A DNA stretch of 64,000 nt from Hoeflea sp. (GTDB lineage: Bacteria > Pseudomonadota > Alphaproteobacteria > Rhizobiales > Rhizobiaceae), in NCBI RefSeq assembly GCF_002733955.1, contig NZ_NVXQ01000028.1, positions 26,043 through 90,042 on the forward strand, read 5' to 3'. The position numbers and the translations under genes are program-made. The number at the start of each line of letters is the position of its first letter. The first letter of the stretch is position 1. The notes beneath the pieces were generated by a model. It was not told the DNA's origin, made no database searches, and saw only the letters and a program-made list of their open reading frames with translations. Shown in pieces: positions 1 to 9,499 of the stretch.

Positions 1-1
1 A

Positions 2-625
2 TCATTGCTGACAGAGCTCAGCCGGCACCACGACGGTGCGGTTTCCATTGTCTCCGGTCGCAATCTGCGTGAAATCGAACATTATCTTGGCGAGTGTGCG
101 CCGACCATTTCGGGCGGACATGGTGCCGAACTGCGTTACGGTGGTGAACATGTCGAGGGCGTCAAGTGTGATGCCGATCGGCTCGATCACATCAAGAAGG
201 CGGTCAAGGAGTTTGCCATTCTCGATCCACGGGTGATCGCGGAGGACAAGAGCTTTGGCATCGTCCTGCACTTCCGCCAGCATCCCGAGCTTGAATGCAA
301 GGTGCGCGAATTCCTGACCATTCTGGTCGGCGAAGATGACGCTTTTGAGCTCCAGTCCGCCAAGATGGCTGTCGAGATCAAGCCGAAGGGCATTTCCAAG
401 GCCGACGCCATAGGCCGGATCATGGCGTTCAAGGAATTCGCCGGACGCAACATCGTGTTTGCCGGTGATGATGTCACCGATGAAAGTGCCTTCTCCTGGG
501 TCAACCAGCAGGGTGGAGTCACAGTCAGGATCGGGGAGGGGCCAACCTGCGCCCGTTACAGGACCCAAAGCCCCTCCACGTTCAAGGCCTGGTTGCTTGG
601 ACAGGTAGAAGCCGGGAGATCGTGA
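2..625 (+). CDS. otsB: Trehalose-6-phosphate phosphatase, C-terminal part (5' end outside window)
   Basis: Removes the phosphate from trehalose 6-phosphate, the second step of OtsAB trehalose synthesis in the cytoplasm. The frame is already open at the window edge, so the N-terminus with the first HAD aspartates is missing. About 207 residues remain. Visible are the HAD motif II region (VSGR, near the start), an OtsB-like GGHGAELR segment, a conserved lysine region (EIKPKGISKADAI) and the HAD motif IV acidic loop FAGDDVTDESAF near residue 160. The stop lies just before the start of otsA, so the two are translationally coupled. The family assignment is firm; completeness upstream cannot be judged. 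Confidence 0.93.
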   Translation, partial: SLLTELSRHHDGAVSIVSGRNLREIEHYLGECAPTISGGHGAELRYGGEHVEGVKCDADRLDHIKKAVKEFAILDPRVIAEDKSFGIVLHFRQHPELECKVREFLTILVGEDDAFELQSAKMAVEIKPKGISKADAIGRIMAFKEFAGRNIVFAGDDVTDESAFSWVNQQGGVTVRIGEGPTCARYRTQSPSTFKAWLLGQVEAGRS

Positions 626-627
626 GT

Positions 628-2037
628 ATGGGACGTCTAGTCATAGTGTCCAACCGGGCCCCGTCAGTGGATGGGACAGGTGACTCGGGCGGATTGGTTG
701 TTGCGCTCAAGGATGCACTGAGCCAGCAGGGTGGGTTGTGGATTGGTGGTGCGCCAAAACAGACGGAAACCCCTTCGGATGAACTGGTGTTTCACCAGCG
801 CCCTGATTTTGACATCGCCCTTTTCGAGCTGGAGCCCGAGCTTTATCGCGATTACTACCTCGGTTATTCCAATTCGGTGCTCTGGCCGGCACTGCATGGC
901 CGGGTGGACCTCATCAACGTCCAGCCTCATTTCGCCGCCGCCTACCGCGAAGTGGCGCGGCGGCTGGCCCGGCAGATCGCCCAGACTGTCACGCATGACG
1001 ACGTGATATGGGTGCACGATTATCAATTGATCCCGCTGGCTCACGAGCTCAGGGCGCTGGGTGTAACCAGCCGCATCGGCTTTTTCCTGCACATCCCACT
1101 GCCGGACCTTCAGACCTTCAAGGCGATACCGGACTGGCAGGATCTCGCTGGCTGCCTGGCAGACTACGATCTGCTCGGCCTGCAGACCCAGCGCGACCTC
1201 AGCCATCTGATCAATATCTTTCGCCACACTCTGCGCGGTGAGCTGCGCGCCAACGGCAATATGGGCATCAACGGCCGTGAAGTGGTGCTGGGCTGTTTCC
1301 CCATTTCGATCGACGTTCGCGGCTTCAGGCAACTGGCTGTCGAAGGCGCTGCGCAAACCGCGCCGCCGCCATTGCCGAGGCTGATCGGAGTCGACCGGCT
1401 TGATTACTCGAAAGGGCTGCCCCATCGCCTGCATGGCTACGAAACATTTCTCAGCCAGGCGCCGGAATTCTGCAACAAGGTCGCTCTGCTGCAGATCGCC
1501 CCACCGACGCGCGACGACGTCGATGCATACAAGGCTATTCGCTCGGAGCTGGAGCATCTTGCCGGCCGCATCAACGGCCGCTTCGGGACTGTCGAATGGA
1601 CCCCGGTCCAGTATATCCACCGCGCCCTGCCGCGCGATGATCTGGCAGTGCTGTACCGCTATTCCAGGGTGGGGCTGGTCACGCCTCTGTTTGACGGCAT
1701 GAACCTGGTGGCCAAGGAATATGTGGCCGCCCAGGACGAATCCGATCCGGGCGTGCTGATCCTGTCGCAATTTGCCGGTGCGGCTGAGGAGATGTCCGAT
1801 GCGTTGATTGTCAATCCGCATGATCCGCAAGATGTGGCCGACGCCATCAAGGCAGCCCTCCAGATGCCGCTGGCCGAACGCCGGAAACGGCATGAAGCGC
1901 TCTACTCCCACCTGGAAGAGCATGATGTCGCCCATTGGAGTGCGGCCTTCCTCAAACGCCTGCTGGCGGTGGAGAAGACCGATCCCGTGTGGCTTGAGCG
2001 CTTTGCCCGTCTCGAACTGGTCGCGAAGACCGGCTGA
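628..2037 (+). CDS. otsA: Alpha,alpha-trehalose-phosphate synthase (GT20)
   Basis: Transfers glucose from UDP-glucose to glucose 6-phosphate, giving trehalose 6-phosphate, an osmoprotectant precursor. About 469 residues, normal for OtsA. Visible are the N-terminal VSNRAP loop, the HDYQL motif (about residue 130), HIPLP, the donor-site GVDRLDYSKGL and the C-terminal TPLFDGMNLVAKEYVAAQ segment that binds the nucleotide sugar. ATG at 628 is preferred because GGGAG lies 9 nt upstream. A GTG at 622 in the same frame overlaps the otsB stop and is the alternative. It forms a two-gene operon with otsB. Confidence 0.96.
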   Translation: MGRLVIVSNRAPSVDGTGDSGGLVVALKDALSQQGGLWIGGAPKQTETPSDELVFHQRPDFDIALFELEPELYRDYYLGYSNSVLWPALHGRVDLINVQPHFAAAYREVARRLARQIAQTVTHDDVIWVHDYQLIPLAHELRALGVTSRIGFFLHIPLPDLQTFKAIPDWQDLAGCLADYDLLGLQTQRDLSHLINIFRHTLRGELRANGNMGINGREVVLGCFPISIDVRGFRQLAVEGAAQTAPPPLPRLIGVDRLDYSKGLPHRLHGYETFLSQAPEFCNKVALLQIAPPTRDDVDAYKAIRSELEHLAGRINGRFGTVEWTPVQYIHRALPRDDLAVLYRYSRVGLVTPLFDGMNLVAKEYVAAQDESDPGVLILSQFAGAAEEMSDALIVNPHDPQDVADAIKAALQMPLAERRKRHEALYSHLEEHDVAHWSAAFLKRLLAVEKTDPVWLERFARLELVAKTG

Positions 2038-2231
2038 GGCGCGCACCCGCGGCGCTTTTGCGGTGGCGCCGGTTCATTGCCAATCACTGTGGCAAGTTCG
2101 CCACAAGACAAGCGTGGGAAAGTCACAATCGGAACCCAATTGTGGCCCTGCGCGTTGAGTCGGGCCGGGGGATCTCCGGACAGGCTTTTGCGAGCCTATG
2201 CATCTTACAGACCTGAGGACTTTCCGCGACC

Positions 2232-2996
2232 ATGACCGGACCCAATGAAAAAGACCTGACCGCGACCGGTCCAGCCGGGCGCGATACCGCGTCGCGTTCC
2301 CTCTCACGCCGTCATTTTCTGGCGCTCGGCTCAGCCGCAACCCTTGCCGGGTGCGCAGGGCCACAGACGACCCAATTGTTTGTGAGGGAAACCTCGCCGG
2401 TCTACCGTGTGCCCGAAAACCGCAACGCCGGTCTCGTCAGGACTTCACCTCTTTATGACAGCATGTACGGCCCGAAACTTGACGAGCCGTTCCCGCTGCC
2501 GGCCATTCCCTACCAGGAGATCGACCCAGCTTTCCTGCGCCAGGAAGTCGCCGATCCGACGGGCGAAAGGCCCGGCACCATCGTGGTCGATACCGGCCAG
2601 CGGTTCCTCTATCTGGTGCGCGAGAACGGCCGCGCCATGCGCTATGGCGTCGGCATCGGCCGGGACGGTTTCTCGTGGTCCGGCCGCGCCGTGGTCCAGT
2701 GGAAGCAGAAATGGCCCAAATGGACGCCGCCTGCGGAAATGATCGCGCGCCAACCGGAACTCGAGCCCTACTCGGCGGCAAATGGCGGCATGGCACCCGG
2801 CCTCGACAACCCGCTCGGTGCCCGCGCGCTCTACATTTTCCAGAACGGCGAAGACACGCTCTACCGTCTGCATGGCAGCCCCGAATACAAGTCTATCGGC
2901 AAGGCCGTCTCGTCCGGCTGCGTCCGGCTGCTCAATCAGGATATCTGCGATCTCTATGACCGCGTGCCGACACGGACACCGATCCTGGTCATTTAA
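2232..2996 (+). CDS. L,D-transpeptidase (YkuD family) lipoprotein
   Basis: Predicted to make 3-3 peptidoglycan cross-links or attach proteins to peptidoglycan in the periplasm. 254 residues. The N-terminus has a twin-arginine-like SRRHFLALGSAATLAGC segment ending in a lipobox, so the mature protein is probably a Tat-exported lipoprotein beginning at Cys about 41. The YkuD catalytic motif is present at the C-terminus, with His 214 (HGSPEYKSIG) and the nucleophile Cys 230 in VSSGCVRLLNQD. A strong hairpin follows the stop. The next gene is another cell-wall lipoprotein, but about 200 bp apart, so co-transcription is not shown. Confidence 0.93.
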   Translation: MTGPNEKDLTATGPAGRDTASRSLSRRHFLALGSAATLAGCAGPQTTQLFVRETSPVYRVPENRNAGLVRTSPLYDSMYGPKLDEPFPLPAIPYQEIDPAFLRQEVADPTGERPGTIVVDTGQRFLYLVRENGRAMRYGVGIGRDGFSWSGRAVVQWKQKWPKWTPPAEMIARQPELEPYSAANGGMAPGLDNPLGARALYIFQNGEDTLYRLHGSPEYKSIGKAVSSGCVRLLNQDICDLYDRVPTRTPILVI

Positions 2997-3007
2997 ACAC
3001 CGGGCAC

Positions 3008-3037
3008 CGCAGCGACCGTCAAAGTTCGGTCGCTGCG
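3008..3037 (+). terminator. Perfect 11-bp hairpin after the L,D-transpeptidase gene
   Basis: CGCAGCGACCG and its exact reverse complement flank an 8-nt loop, starting 11 bp after the stop codon. No T-tract follows, so it could be a weak terminator or an mRNA 3'-end stabiliser. Confidence 0.5.
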
Positions 3038-3202
3038 ACGATGCCTTGGGGATTTGGTGCCTCCGCTCCCCGCGGCCAAAATACCTCGCCTTGCGCGAGC
3101 ACCCTGTCAGTTGAGACTCTCTTGCGGTTCATGCTATCGGAATGCATGATCGTGCCCGCAGCGGAGGCCATGTCCCCGGAGCGCGCAGCCCGGAGATGAC
3201 CA

Positions 3203-3817
3203 ATGCGCCGATTTTTCTGCCCGCTTGTCGCAATCGCGACCTTGCCAGGCCTTTTCATCCTGACCGGCTGCGTCCAGCATGAACTCGGGCACGCTTCCGC
3301 CTACAGGCCGGATCATCGCGAAAAGATTCCCGTGGTGATGCCGCAGGGAGCCCCCTCGATTTCACAGGAGTTCTTCAGCGATCCGGCCGGGTCCGGTCAC
3401 CGAGGCATCGACATTGTCGACAGGATCGGCACCCCGGTGATTGCAGCGGCGCCGGGCGTGGTCAAAGGATCCTACTTCGAGCCGGCTTATGGCAATCGCG
3501 TCACCATCGATCACGGACACAATGCCGACGGTTTCAAGACCATCACCGTCTACAAGCACCTCAACAGCCGGACCGTGTCGTCTGGCGACAGGGTCGCGCG
3601 CGGCCAGCAGATTGCCACCCTCGGCAACACCGGCGCCCTGGCCGGGGGTCTGCCGCATCTGCATTTCGAGGTCCATCGCGAGGTCAGGCCCGACGTCAAA
3701 AGGGCAGTGGACCCGCACCGGGTCTGGATGAATGGTGTCGGTCAGGTGAGCTGCTTTGACCCCGCCGCGGCAGAGCCGGACAGTTTCCGCAGCACCTATC
3801 CCGTCCCCTGCCGTTGA
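3203..3817 (+). CDS. M23-family (LytM) peptidoglycan peptidase, lipoprotein
   Basis: A putative periplasmic zinc metallopeptidase or a LytM-type regulator of amidases. 204 residues with a lipoprotein signal ending in LTGC (Cys 23). The zinc-site motifs are intact: H66xxxD70 (GHRGID) and H152-L-H154 (PHLHFEVH), so it is probably catalytic rather than a degenerate LytM. There is no LysM or coiled-coil domain, which makes it a minimal M23 protein. ATG 3203 has GGAG about 8 nt upstream. The gene is convergent with the ATPase gene that follows. Confidence 0.9.
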   Translation: MRRFFCPLVAIATLPGLFILTGCVQHELGHASAYRPDHREKIPVVMPQGAPSISQEFFSDPAGSGHRGIDIVDRIGTPVIAAAPGVVKGSYFEPAYGNRVTIDHGHNADGFKTITVYKHLNSRTVSSGDRVARGQQIATLGNTGALAGGLPHLHFEVHREVRPDVKRAVDPHRVWMNGVGQVSCFDPAAAEPDSFRSTYPVPCR

Positions 3818-3911
3818 CCTGCGTCAATCCGGCGTGATCGCGTAATCGCCGCGCCGGCCACATGCATGGTGCACCGGATCACCGCGCCGGCGATCCGGCT
3901 TGGAAGCCTGG

Positions 3912-5504
3912 TCAGAAGCCCTTTTTCAACGACCCCAGGATACCTCGCACAAGCGCCCGACCGAGCGAAGTCGCCGCCGATCGTGCCACCGATTTGATGA
4001 CCGCTTCTGTCACCGTCTGGCGTTGGTAGCCGGGGCGTTTCCGGCTCGAGCTCTTGCGCCGGCGGGATGACGTGCTGCGACCGCGATCGTCCTCGTCGTC
4101 CTCGTCGCCATAGCCGGGAAGGGTCCAGCGGCGGCTTTCGGGCCGTTCCTGTTCCTTCTCCTCCTCGAGACGGCGTTCCTCCTCTTCGGCCTTCGCCGCT
4201 TCTTCGGCGCGCCGCTGCAGCATCTCGTGCGCACTGTCGCGGTCGAGATCCTTGTCGTACTGCCCGGCGACCGGGCTGACGGCCATTACCTTCTGCCGCT
4301 CGGACTCGGTCAGCGGGCCAAGCCGCGAAGAGGGTGGCCGAATCAGCGTCCGCTCGACCATCGAGGGCACGCCCTTGGCACCCAGCGTCGACACCAGCGC
4401 CTCGCCGACACCCAGCTGGGTGATCGCTTCGAAACAATCGAAAGCCGGGTTGGGACGGAACGTCTCGGCCGCCACCTTTACGGCTTTCTGCTCGCGCGGC
4501 GTATAGGCCCGGAGCGCATGCTGCACCCTGTTGCCGAGCTGTGACAACACGCTTTCGGGCACATCAAGCGGGTTCTGGGTGACGAAATAGACGCCGACGC
4601 CCTTCGACCGGATCAGCCGGACCACCTGCTCGACCCGGTCGATCAGGATCTTCGGCGCCTCGTCAAACAGCAGATGCGCTTCGTCGAAGAAGAACACCAG
4701 GCGCGGTTTGTCCGGATCGCCGACTTCGGGCAGTTCCTCGAACAGCTCCGACAGCAGCCACAGCAGGAAAGTGCCGTAAAGCCGCGGGTTCATCATCAGC
4801 TTGTCGGCGGCCAGCACCGAGATTGCACCGCGGCCATCATTGGTTGTGCGCATGATGTCCGAGATCTTCAGCGCCGGCTCACCGAAGAAATGCTCGGCAC
4901 CCTGCTGCTCAAGCACCAGCAGATCGCGCTGGATCGTCGACAACGACTGTTTGGTGATGTTGCCGTACATGGCCGAGAGTTTCTCGGTCTCGCCAGCCAT
5001 GTAGGAAAGCAGCGACCGCAGATCCTTGAGGTCCAGCAGCGGCAGCCCGTGCTCGTCGGCCAGCTTGAAGGCGATGTTGAGAACGCCTTCCTGCGCGTCC
5101 GACATGTCCATTAGTCGCGCTAGCAAAAGCGGTCCCATCTCAGAGATCGTGGTGCGGACGCGGTGGCCCTTTTCACCGAACAGGTCCCAGAAGATCACCG
5201 GAAATTCCTGAAACTCGTAAGGATCCAGCCCGATCGTCTGTGCCCGCTTTTCAAGGAAGTCCTTGTACTCGCCGATCGCGGCGATGCCCGACAGGTCGCC
5301 TTTGACATCCGCGCAGAACACCGGGACCCCGGCATTGGAAAAGCTCTCTGTGAGGATTTGCAGCGTCACGGTCTTGCCGGTACCGGTCGCGCCGGTAATC
5401 AGGCCGTGGCGGTTGGCATATTTGAGGTCGAGATATTCGCCCTTGTTGATGCTGTCGTCGGGGTTGCGGCTGGTGCCGACGTAAAGCTTGCCTTCTTCGA
5501 GCAT
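3912..5504 (-). CDS. HerA-like P-loop ATPase (DUF853, YjgR type)
   Basis: About 530 residues. P-loop GATGTGKT at residues 38-45 and Walker B-like LVFFFDEAHLLFDEAP near the middle identify the HerA/FtsK-like ATPase family of E. coli YjgR; the physiological role of that family is poorly known. An acidic and basic low-complexity stretch rich in E, R and K (EEEERRLEEEKEQERPE) precedes the C-terminus, which ends in a hydrophobic segment typical of the family. Start at ATG 5504 (MLEEGKLYVG) is supported by GAGGA 4 nt upstream; the frame stays open for 33 more codons to 5603 without a ribosome site. Confidence 0.9.
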   Translation of the reverse strand: MLEEGKLYVGTSRNPDDSINKGEYLDLKYANRHGLITGATGTGKTVTLQILTESFSNAGVPVFCADVKGDLSGIAAIGEYKDFLEKRAQTIGLDPYEFQEFPVIFWDLFGEKGHRVRTTISEMGPLLLARLMDMSDAQEGVLNIAFKLADEHGLPLLDLKDLRSLLSYMAGETEKLSAMYGNITKQSLSTIQRDLLVLEQQGAEHFFGEPALKISDIMRTTNDGRGAISVLAADKLMMNPRLYGTFLLWLLSELFEELPEVGDPDKPRLVFFFDEAHLLFDEAPKILIDRVEQVVRLIRSKGVGVYFVTQNPLDVPESVLSQLGNRVQHALRAYTPREQKAVKVAAETFRPNPAFDCFEAITQLGVGEALVSTLGAKGVPSMVERTLIRPPSSRLGPLTESERQKVMAVSPVAGQYDKDLDRDSAHEMLQRRAEEAAKAEEEERRLEEEKEQERPESRRWTLPGYGDEDDEDDRGRSTSSRRRKSSSRKRPGYQRQTVTEAVIKSVARSAATSLGRALVRGILGSLKKGF

Positions 5505-5848
5505 ATCGTCCTCGTGCTGCGCCGGTCCCGGCGGTGGGGCTTTCGCATGCGCCGCGCGCAAGCATGGTCGCCCACTTATAGGCAAGCGATGGCTGATGAA
5601 CAATGCTTCTCCTCAGGCTCTGCAAACCCATCGGATGGTGCTGCTGGTGCCGATAGCGGCAGCTCGGTCCGCCTTGCGGTCTGCGCCAGCCTCGGGAAAG
5701 CTTGCCGGTCTAGCTTCCGGAGGCTGATTGTCAGGGGAATATCGGGCACCATGAACCATGGGGCAACAACCAAGCCTGAAGACATCTGCCGGCCAACACC
5801 GCCGGCGGGCGGGCCGTCCTTTGGCAGGTCCCTGCAGGGAGCTAACTC
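5505..5848. other. Intergenic region between divergent genes
   Basis: This 344-bp stretch separates the ATPase gene from rfbF and should hold both promoters. A GGGAG ribosome site lies just before rfbF. I see no clear -10/-35 pair, no long inverted repeat and no convincing small gene; the open frames here have no ribosome sites. Confidence 0.4.
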
Positions 5849-6619
5849 ATGAAGGTCGTGATCCTGGCAGGCGGACTGGGCTCCCGGCTTTCGGAAGAGA
5901 CCCATCTGAGGCCGAAACCCATGGTGGATATCGGCGGACGGCCGATCCTGTGGCACATCATGAAGCTCTACCACACCCACGGTTTGCGCGACTTCATCAT
6001 CTGCTGTGGCTTCCGCGGTTACGTGATCAAGGAATATTTCGCCAACTACGCACTCCACATGTCGGACATGACCTTCGACATGTCCGACAACACGGTGCAT
6101 TTCCACCGTCAGAGCGCCGAGGACTGGCGGGTGACACTGGTCGACACCGGTGAAAACACCATGACCGGCGGCCGGCTCAAACGCGTGGCGCCCTATCTCG
6201 AAAGCGAAGAGAATTTCTGCTTTACCTATGGTGACGGCCTGTCGGATGTCGATATTGCCGCGACAATCGATTTCCACAAGTCCCATGGCAAGCTGGCAAC
6301 GGTGACGGCGGTGCGCCCGCCGGCGCGCTTTGGCGCACTCAAGCTCGATGGCGACAGCGTTCAGGGCTTCATCGAGAAACCCGAAGGCGAGGGCGGCTTC
6401 ATCAATGGCGGCTTCTTCGTCCTCGACAACCCGGTGCTGGATCGCATCGAAAACGACCAGACCAGTTTTGAGGGCGAGCCGCTGTCGCAAATCGCCGAGG
6501 AAGGCGAATTGCGGGCCTTCTTCCACCGCGGCTTCTGGCAGCCGATGGATACCTTGCGCGACAAGACCATGCTCGAGGCGCTTTGGACACAGGGGCGTGC
6601 GCCTTGGAAAAGCTGGTGA
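5849..6619 (+). CDS. rfbF: Glucose-1-phosphate cytidylyltransferase
   Basis: Makes CDP-D-glucose from CTP and glucose 1-phosphate, the entry step to CDP-linked deoxysugars. 256 residues, the family length. The N-terminus carries the nucleotidyltransferase signature LAGGLGSRLSEET followed by the RPKPMVDIGG sugar-phosphate loop; CGFRGYVIKEYF and the later TYGDGLSDVD metal-site motif are specific for the RfbF group. It is the first gene of a cassette whose members overlap by 4 bp, so all are probably one operon. The product feeds directly to RfbG. Confidence 0.96.
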   Translation: MKVVILAGGLGSRLSEETHLRPKPMVDIGGRPILWHIMKLYHTHGLRDFIICCGFRGYVIKEYFANYALHMSDMTFDMSDNTVHFHRQSAEDWRVTLVDTGENTMTGGRLKRVAPYLESEENFCFTYGDGLSDVDIAATIDFHKSHGKLATVTAVRPPARFGALKLDGDSVQGFIEKPEGEGGFINGGFFVLDNPVLDRIENDQTSFEGEPLSQIAEEGELRAFFHRGFWQPMDTLRDKTMLEALWTQGRAPWKSW

Positions 6620-7704
6620 TCGCCGGACTTCCTGATCGCAACTTCTGGCGTGGACGCAGGGTGCTTCTCACCGGCCACACCGGGTTCAAGGGCGCGTGGC
6701 TGCTGTTCTGGCTGGAAGCCATGGGCGCGCGGGTCACCGGCTGTTCTCTGGCGCCGGAACAGCCCGAGGCCCTGTTCTCGCAGCTGCACGCACCGGAACG
6801 GTTGGCGAGCGAAATTGTCGATATCCGCAATCCGAAAGAGCTTTCTTCGCTGGTTGCGCGCACCGAGCCGGAAGTCGTTTTCCATCTCGCGGCCCAGTCG
6901 CTGGTGCGTCGCGGCTATAGCGACCCGCATGCAACATTTGAGACCAATGTCTCGGGCACCAACAACCTTCTGCAAGCGCTAGCCGAGGTCAAATCCGCCC
7001 GCGCGCTTGTCGTGACCACCACCGACAAGGTCTACCGCAACTGTGATGATGGCAGGCCTTTCGTCGAAGCCGATCCGCTGGGCGGGCATGATCCCTATTC
7101 GGCCAGCAAGGCGGCCTGTGAAATGGTGGTCGACGGATGGCGCAGCCGCCTCGCGGAGCTAGGATGTGCTACGGCAACCGCACGCGCCGGAAATGTCATC
7201 GGCGGCGGCGACTGGGCCGAAGACCGGCTGATCCCCGATGCGATCAGGGCTTGGTCGTCCGGCCAGGTGTTGCAGGTCCGGCGTCCCGACGCGACCCGGC
7301 CCTGGCAGCACGTGCTCGAACCATTGCGCGGTTATCTGATTCTTGCCGAGCGGCTGGCCTCCGGGAAAGACACGGCCCCGGCATTCAACTTTGGACCCCG
7401 CTCGGAAAGCGCATCCGTCCGCAAGGTGCTGTCGCTCGCGGCGGCGCAGTTTGAGGATGTGCAAACCGAATTCGCCGAGACCCCGGAGGGACCCGCCGAG
7501 GCACACGCCCTGGCGCTCGACCCGAGCCTTGCCGAAACGGCTCTCGGTGTTCGCAGCCTTTGGGACCTGGACCAGACCGTGGCTCTGACTGCCAGCTGGT
7601 ACCGGGCCTTTCTGGACGGCCGTCCGGCAAGGGACCTGTGCGAGGCGGATTGCTCCGCCTATCTCGACGCAGTCAGGCGCGCGTCTGTGGCTGGTATCCG
7701 GTGA
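6616..7704 (+). CDS. rfbG: CDP-glucose 4,6-dehydratase
   Basis: NAD-dependent extended SDR that turns CDP-glucose into CDP-4-keto-6-deoxyglucose. About 362 residues. Visible: the Rossmann glycine motif LTGHTGFKGAW near residue 18, HLAAQSLVRRGYSDP, TTDKVY and the catalytic YSASK. The GTG start at 6616 overlaps the rfbF stop (GTGA), the arrangement repeated through this operon; a TTG at 6583 is in frame but overlaps rfbF more. The 4-keto product is the branch point used by the next genes. Confidence 0.95.
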   Translation: MIAGLPDRNFWRGRRVLLTGHTGFKGAWLLFWLEAMGARVTGCSLAPEQPEALFSQLHAPERLASEIVDIRNPKELSSLVARTEPEVVFHLAAQSLVRRGYSDPHATFETNVSGTNNLLQALAEVKSARALVVTTTDKVYRNCDDGRPFVEADPLGGHDPYSASKAACEMVVDGWRSRLAELGCATATARAGNVIGGGDWAEDRLIPDAIRAWSSGQVLQVRRPDATRPWQHVLEPLRGYLILAERLASGKDTAPAFNFGPRSESASVRKVLSLAAAQFEDVQTEFAETPEGPAEAHALALDPSLAETALGVRSLWDLDQTVALTASWYRAFLDGRPARDLCEADCSAYLDAVRRASVAGIR

Positions 7705-8270
7705 GCGCTTCGCCCTTCATGCTCACGCCGTTGATGCCGGATCAGCCCGATGGGCCGGTGCTGGTGGAGCGCAAGCCCTTTGTCGACGAGCGGGGTGCGT
7801 TCGCCCGCATTTTCTGTGCCGACACGCTCAGGCACATCGGCTGGCCGGGTCCGGTCGCGCAGATCAATCACAGCCGGACGGACAAGGCCGGAACACTGCG
7901 CGGACTGCACTACCAGCGTCCACCCCATGCCGAAGCCAAACTTGTCGTCTGCATTCGAGGCGCAGTTCACGATGTTGCCGTCGATATCCGCGAAAGCAGT
8001 CCGGCCCGCTACCGGCATGTCGGCGTGAAGCTGTCCGCAGAGGCGGGGACCGCGATCTACATTCCGCAAGGCTTCGCGCACGGCTTTCAGGCGCTCACTG
8101 ATGATGTGGAGCTGATCTACATCCACTCCGCGGCCTACAATCCGGCCTGCGAGGCCGGTCTCAGGCATGATGATCCGGCGCTTGGCATCCTCTGGCCGCT
8201 GCCTGTTACGGGCATTTCGGCGCGCGATGCGGAGCACCCGATGATAGATCCGGCAGGACAGCGACCATGA
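7701..8270 (+). CDS. dTDP-4-dehydrorhamnose 3,5-epimerase-like protein (RmlC fold)
   Basis: A cupin-type nucleotide-sugar epimerase, 189 residues. Signatures of the family are present: KPFVDERGAFARIF at the N-terminus, QINHSRTDKAGTLRGLHYQ with the catalytic His, a VRG-like CIRGAVHDVAVDIR strand and IYIPQGFAHGFQAL. In this setting it probably acts on the CDP-4-keto-6-deoxy sugar made by RfbG rather than on a dTDP sugar, which is inference from the neighbours. Start GTG 7701 overlaps the rfbG stop by 4 bp. Confidence 0.9.
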   Translation: MSASPFMLTPLMPDQPDGPVLVERKPFVDERGAFARIFCADTLRHIGWPGPVAQINHSRTDKAGTLRGLHYQRPPHAEAKLVVCIRGAVHDVAVDIRESSPARYRHVGVKLSAEAGTAIYIPQGFAHGFQALTDDVELIYIHSAAYNPACEAGLRHDDPALGILWPLPVTGISARDAEHPMIDPAGQRP

Positions 8271-9499
8271 TGCAGTGCAGACATTGCGGCAGCACGGAGT
8301 TCATTCCGTTTCTGGATCTTGGTGAAGCGCCGCCTTCCAACTCCTATCTCGATGCGGCTGACCTGATCCGGCCGGAAAAACGCTACCCGCTGGTGATCCG
8401 TACTTGCACCGAATGCTGGCTCACTCAGACCGAGGATTTTGCCGACCGGGAGGAGTTTTTTTCCGGCGATTACGCCTATTTCTCCTCGTTCTCGAAAACC
8501 TGGCTGGACCATGCCAGGGCCTATGTTGAGACAATGCGCGAACGGTTTGATCTCGGCCCGGACAGCCTGGTGGCCGAGGTCGCGGCCAATGACGGATATC
8601 TGCTGCAATATGTCCGCGAGCTTGGCGTCCCCTGCTATGGCATCGAGCCGACCCGCAGCACTGCCGAGGCTGCCCGCGCCAGGGGCATCGAGATCGTCGA
8701 GGAGTTTTTCGGCCAGGAGCTGGGCTCCAGGCTGGCAGCAGAGGGGCGGCAGGCCGATCTCATCGCCGCCAACAATGTGCTGGCCCATGTCCCCGACATC
8801 AACGACTTCGTCCACGGCTTCGCCGAGCTTCTCAAGCCATCAGGCGTGGCGACCTTCGAGTTCCCGCATCTTTACGAGATGGTGCGCGGCAACCAGTTCG
8901 ACACCGCCTATCACGAGCACTATTCCTATCTTTCGTTGCTCGCCGTGAACCGCATTTTCAGTGCCAACGGCTTGACGGTCTTCGATGTGGAAACCACGCC
9001 GCACCACGGCGGCAGCCTCAGGGTCTTTGCCTGCCGCAGCGATCAGGCCGACCATGAGGTGTCGCAGGCGGTCCAGGCCATGCTCGAAACCGAGCGCGAA
9101 GCCGGAATGCATGGCCAAACCTTCTATGCCGGTTTTCAGGTGGGTGCCGAGGCCGCGCGCGACGGCTTCCAGGCTTTTCTTGCTGATGCGCGCAAGGCCG
9201 GGCTGAAGGTGGCCGCCTATGGGGCCGCCGCCAAGGGCAACACTTTGCTCAATTTCGCAGGCGCGGATGCGGGCGATATCGCCTTTGTGGTTGATCGCAA
9301 TCCGGCCAAGCAGGGGCGCTACATGCCCGGCTCGCGCATTCCCATCGTCGGTGAAGACCGGCTTCTTTCCGACCAACCTGACAGGATGGTGATACTGCCA
9401 TGGAACATCGAGACCGAAATCAGGAGCCAGCTGGCCTATATCAGCGATTGGGGTGGACAGTTCGTGACCGCGATCCCGACTCTGCGGATCAGAAGCTAG
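8267..9499 (+). CDS. SAM-dependent sugar C-methyltransferase
   Basis: 410 residues in three parts. An N-terminal zinc-binding domain has CRHCGS at residues 4-9 and CTECW near residue 46. A Rossmann methyltransferase core has AEVAANDGYLLQY near residue 105. The C-terminal domain, with YGAAAKGNTLLN and PGSRIPI, is typical of the TylC3/NovU class that C-methylates keto-deoxysugars. The predicted product is a branched-chain sugar made from the epimerised 4-keto intermediate. The ATG overlaps the preceding stop by 4 bp. It is the last co-directional gene of the cassette; no glycosyltransferase for the sugar lies within view. Confidence 0.9.
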   Translation: MMQCRHCGSTEFIPFLDLGEAPPSNSYLDAADLIRPEKRYPLVIRTCTECWLTQTEDFADREEFFSGDYAYFSSFSKTWLDHARAYVETMRERFDLGPDSLVAEVAANDGYLLQYVRELGVPCYGIEPTRSTAEAARARGIEIVEEFFGQELGSRLAAEGRQADLIAANNVLAHVPDINDFVHGFAELLKPSGVATFEFPHLYEMVRGNQFDTAYHEHYSYLSLLAVNRIFSANGLTVFDVETTPHHGGSLRVFACRSDQADHEVSQAVQAMLETEREAGMHGQTFYAGFQVGAEAARDGFQAFLADARKAGLKVAAYGAAAKGNTLLNFAGADAGDIAFVVDRNPAKQGRYMPGSRIPIVGEDRLLSDQPDRMVILPWNIETEIRSQLAYISDWGGQFVTAIPTLRIRS

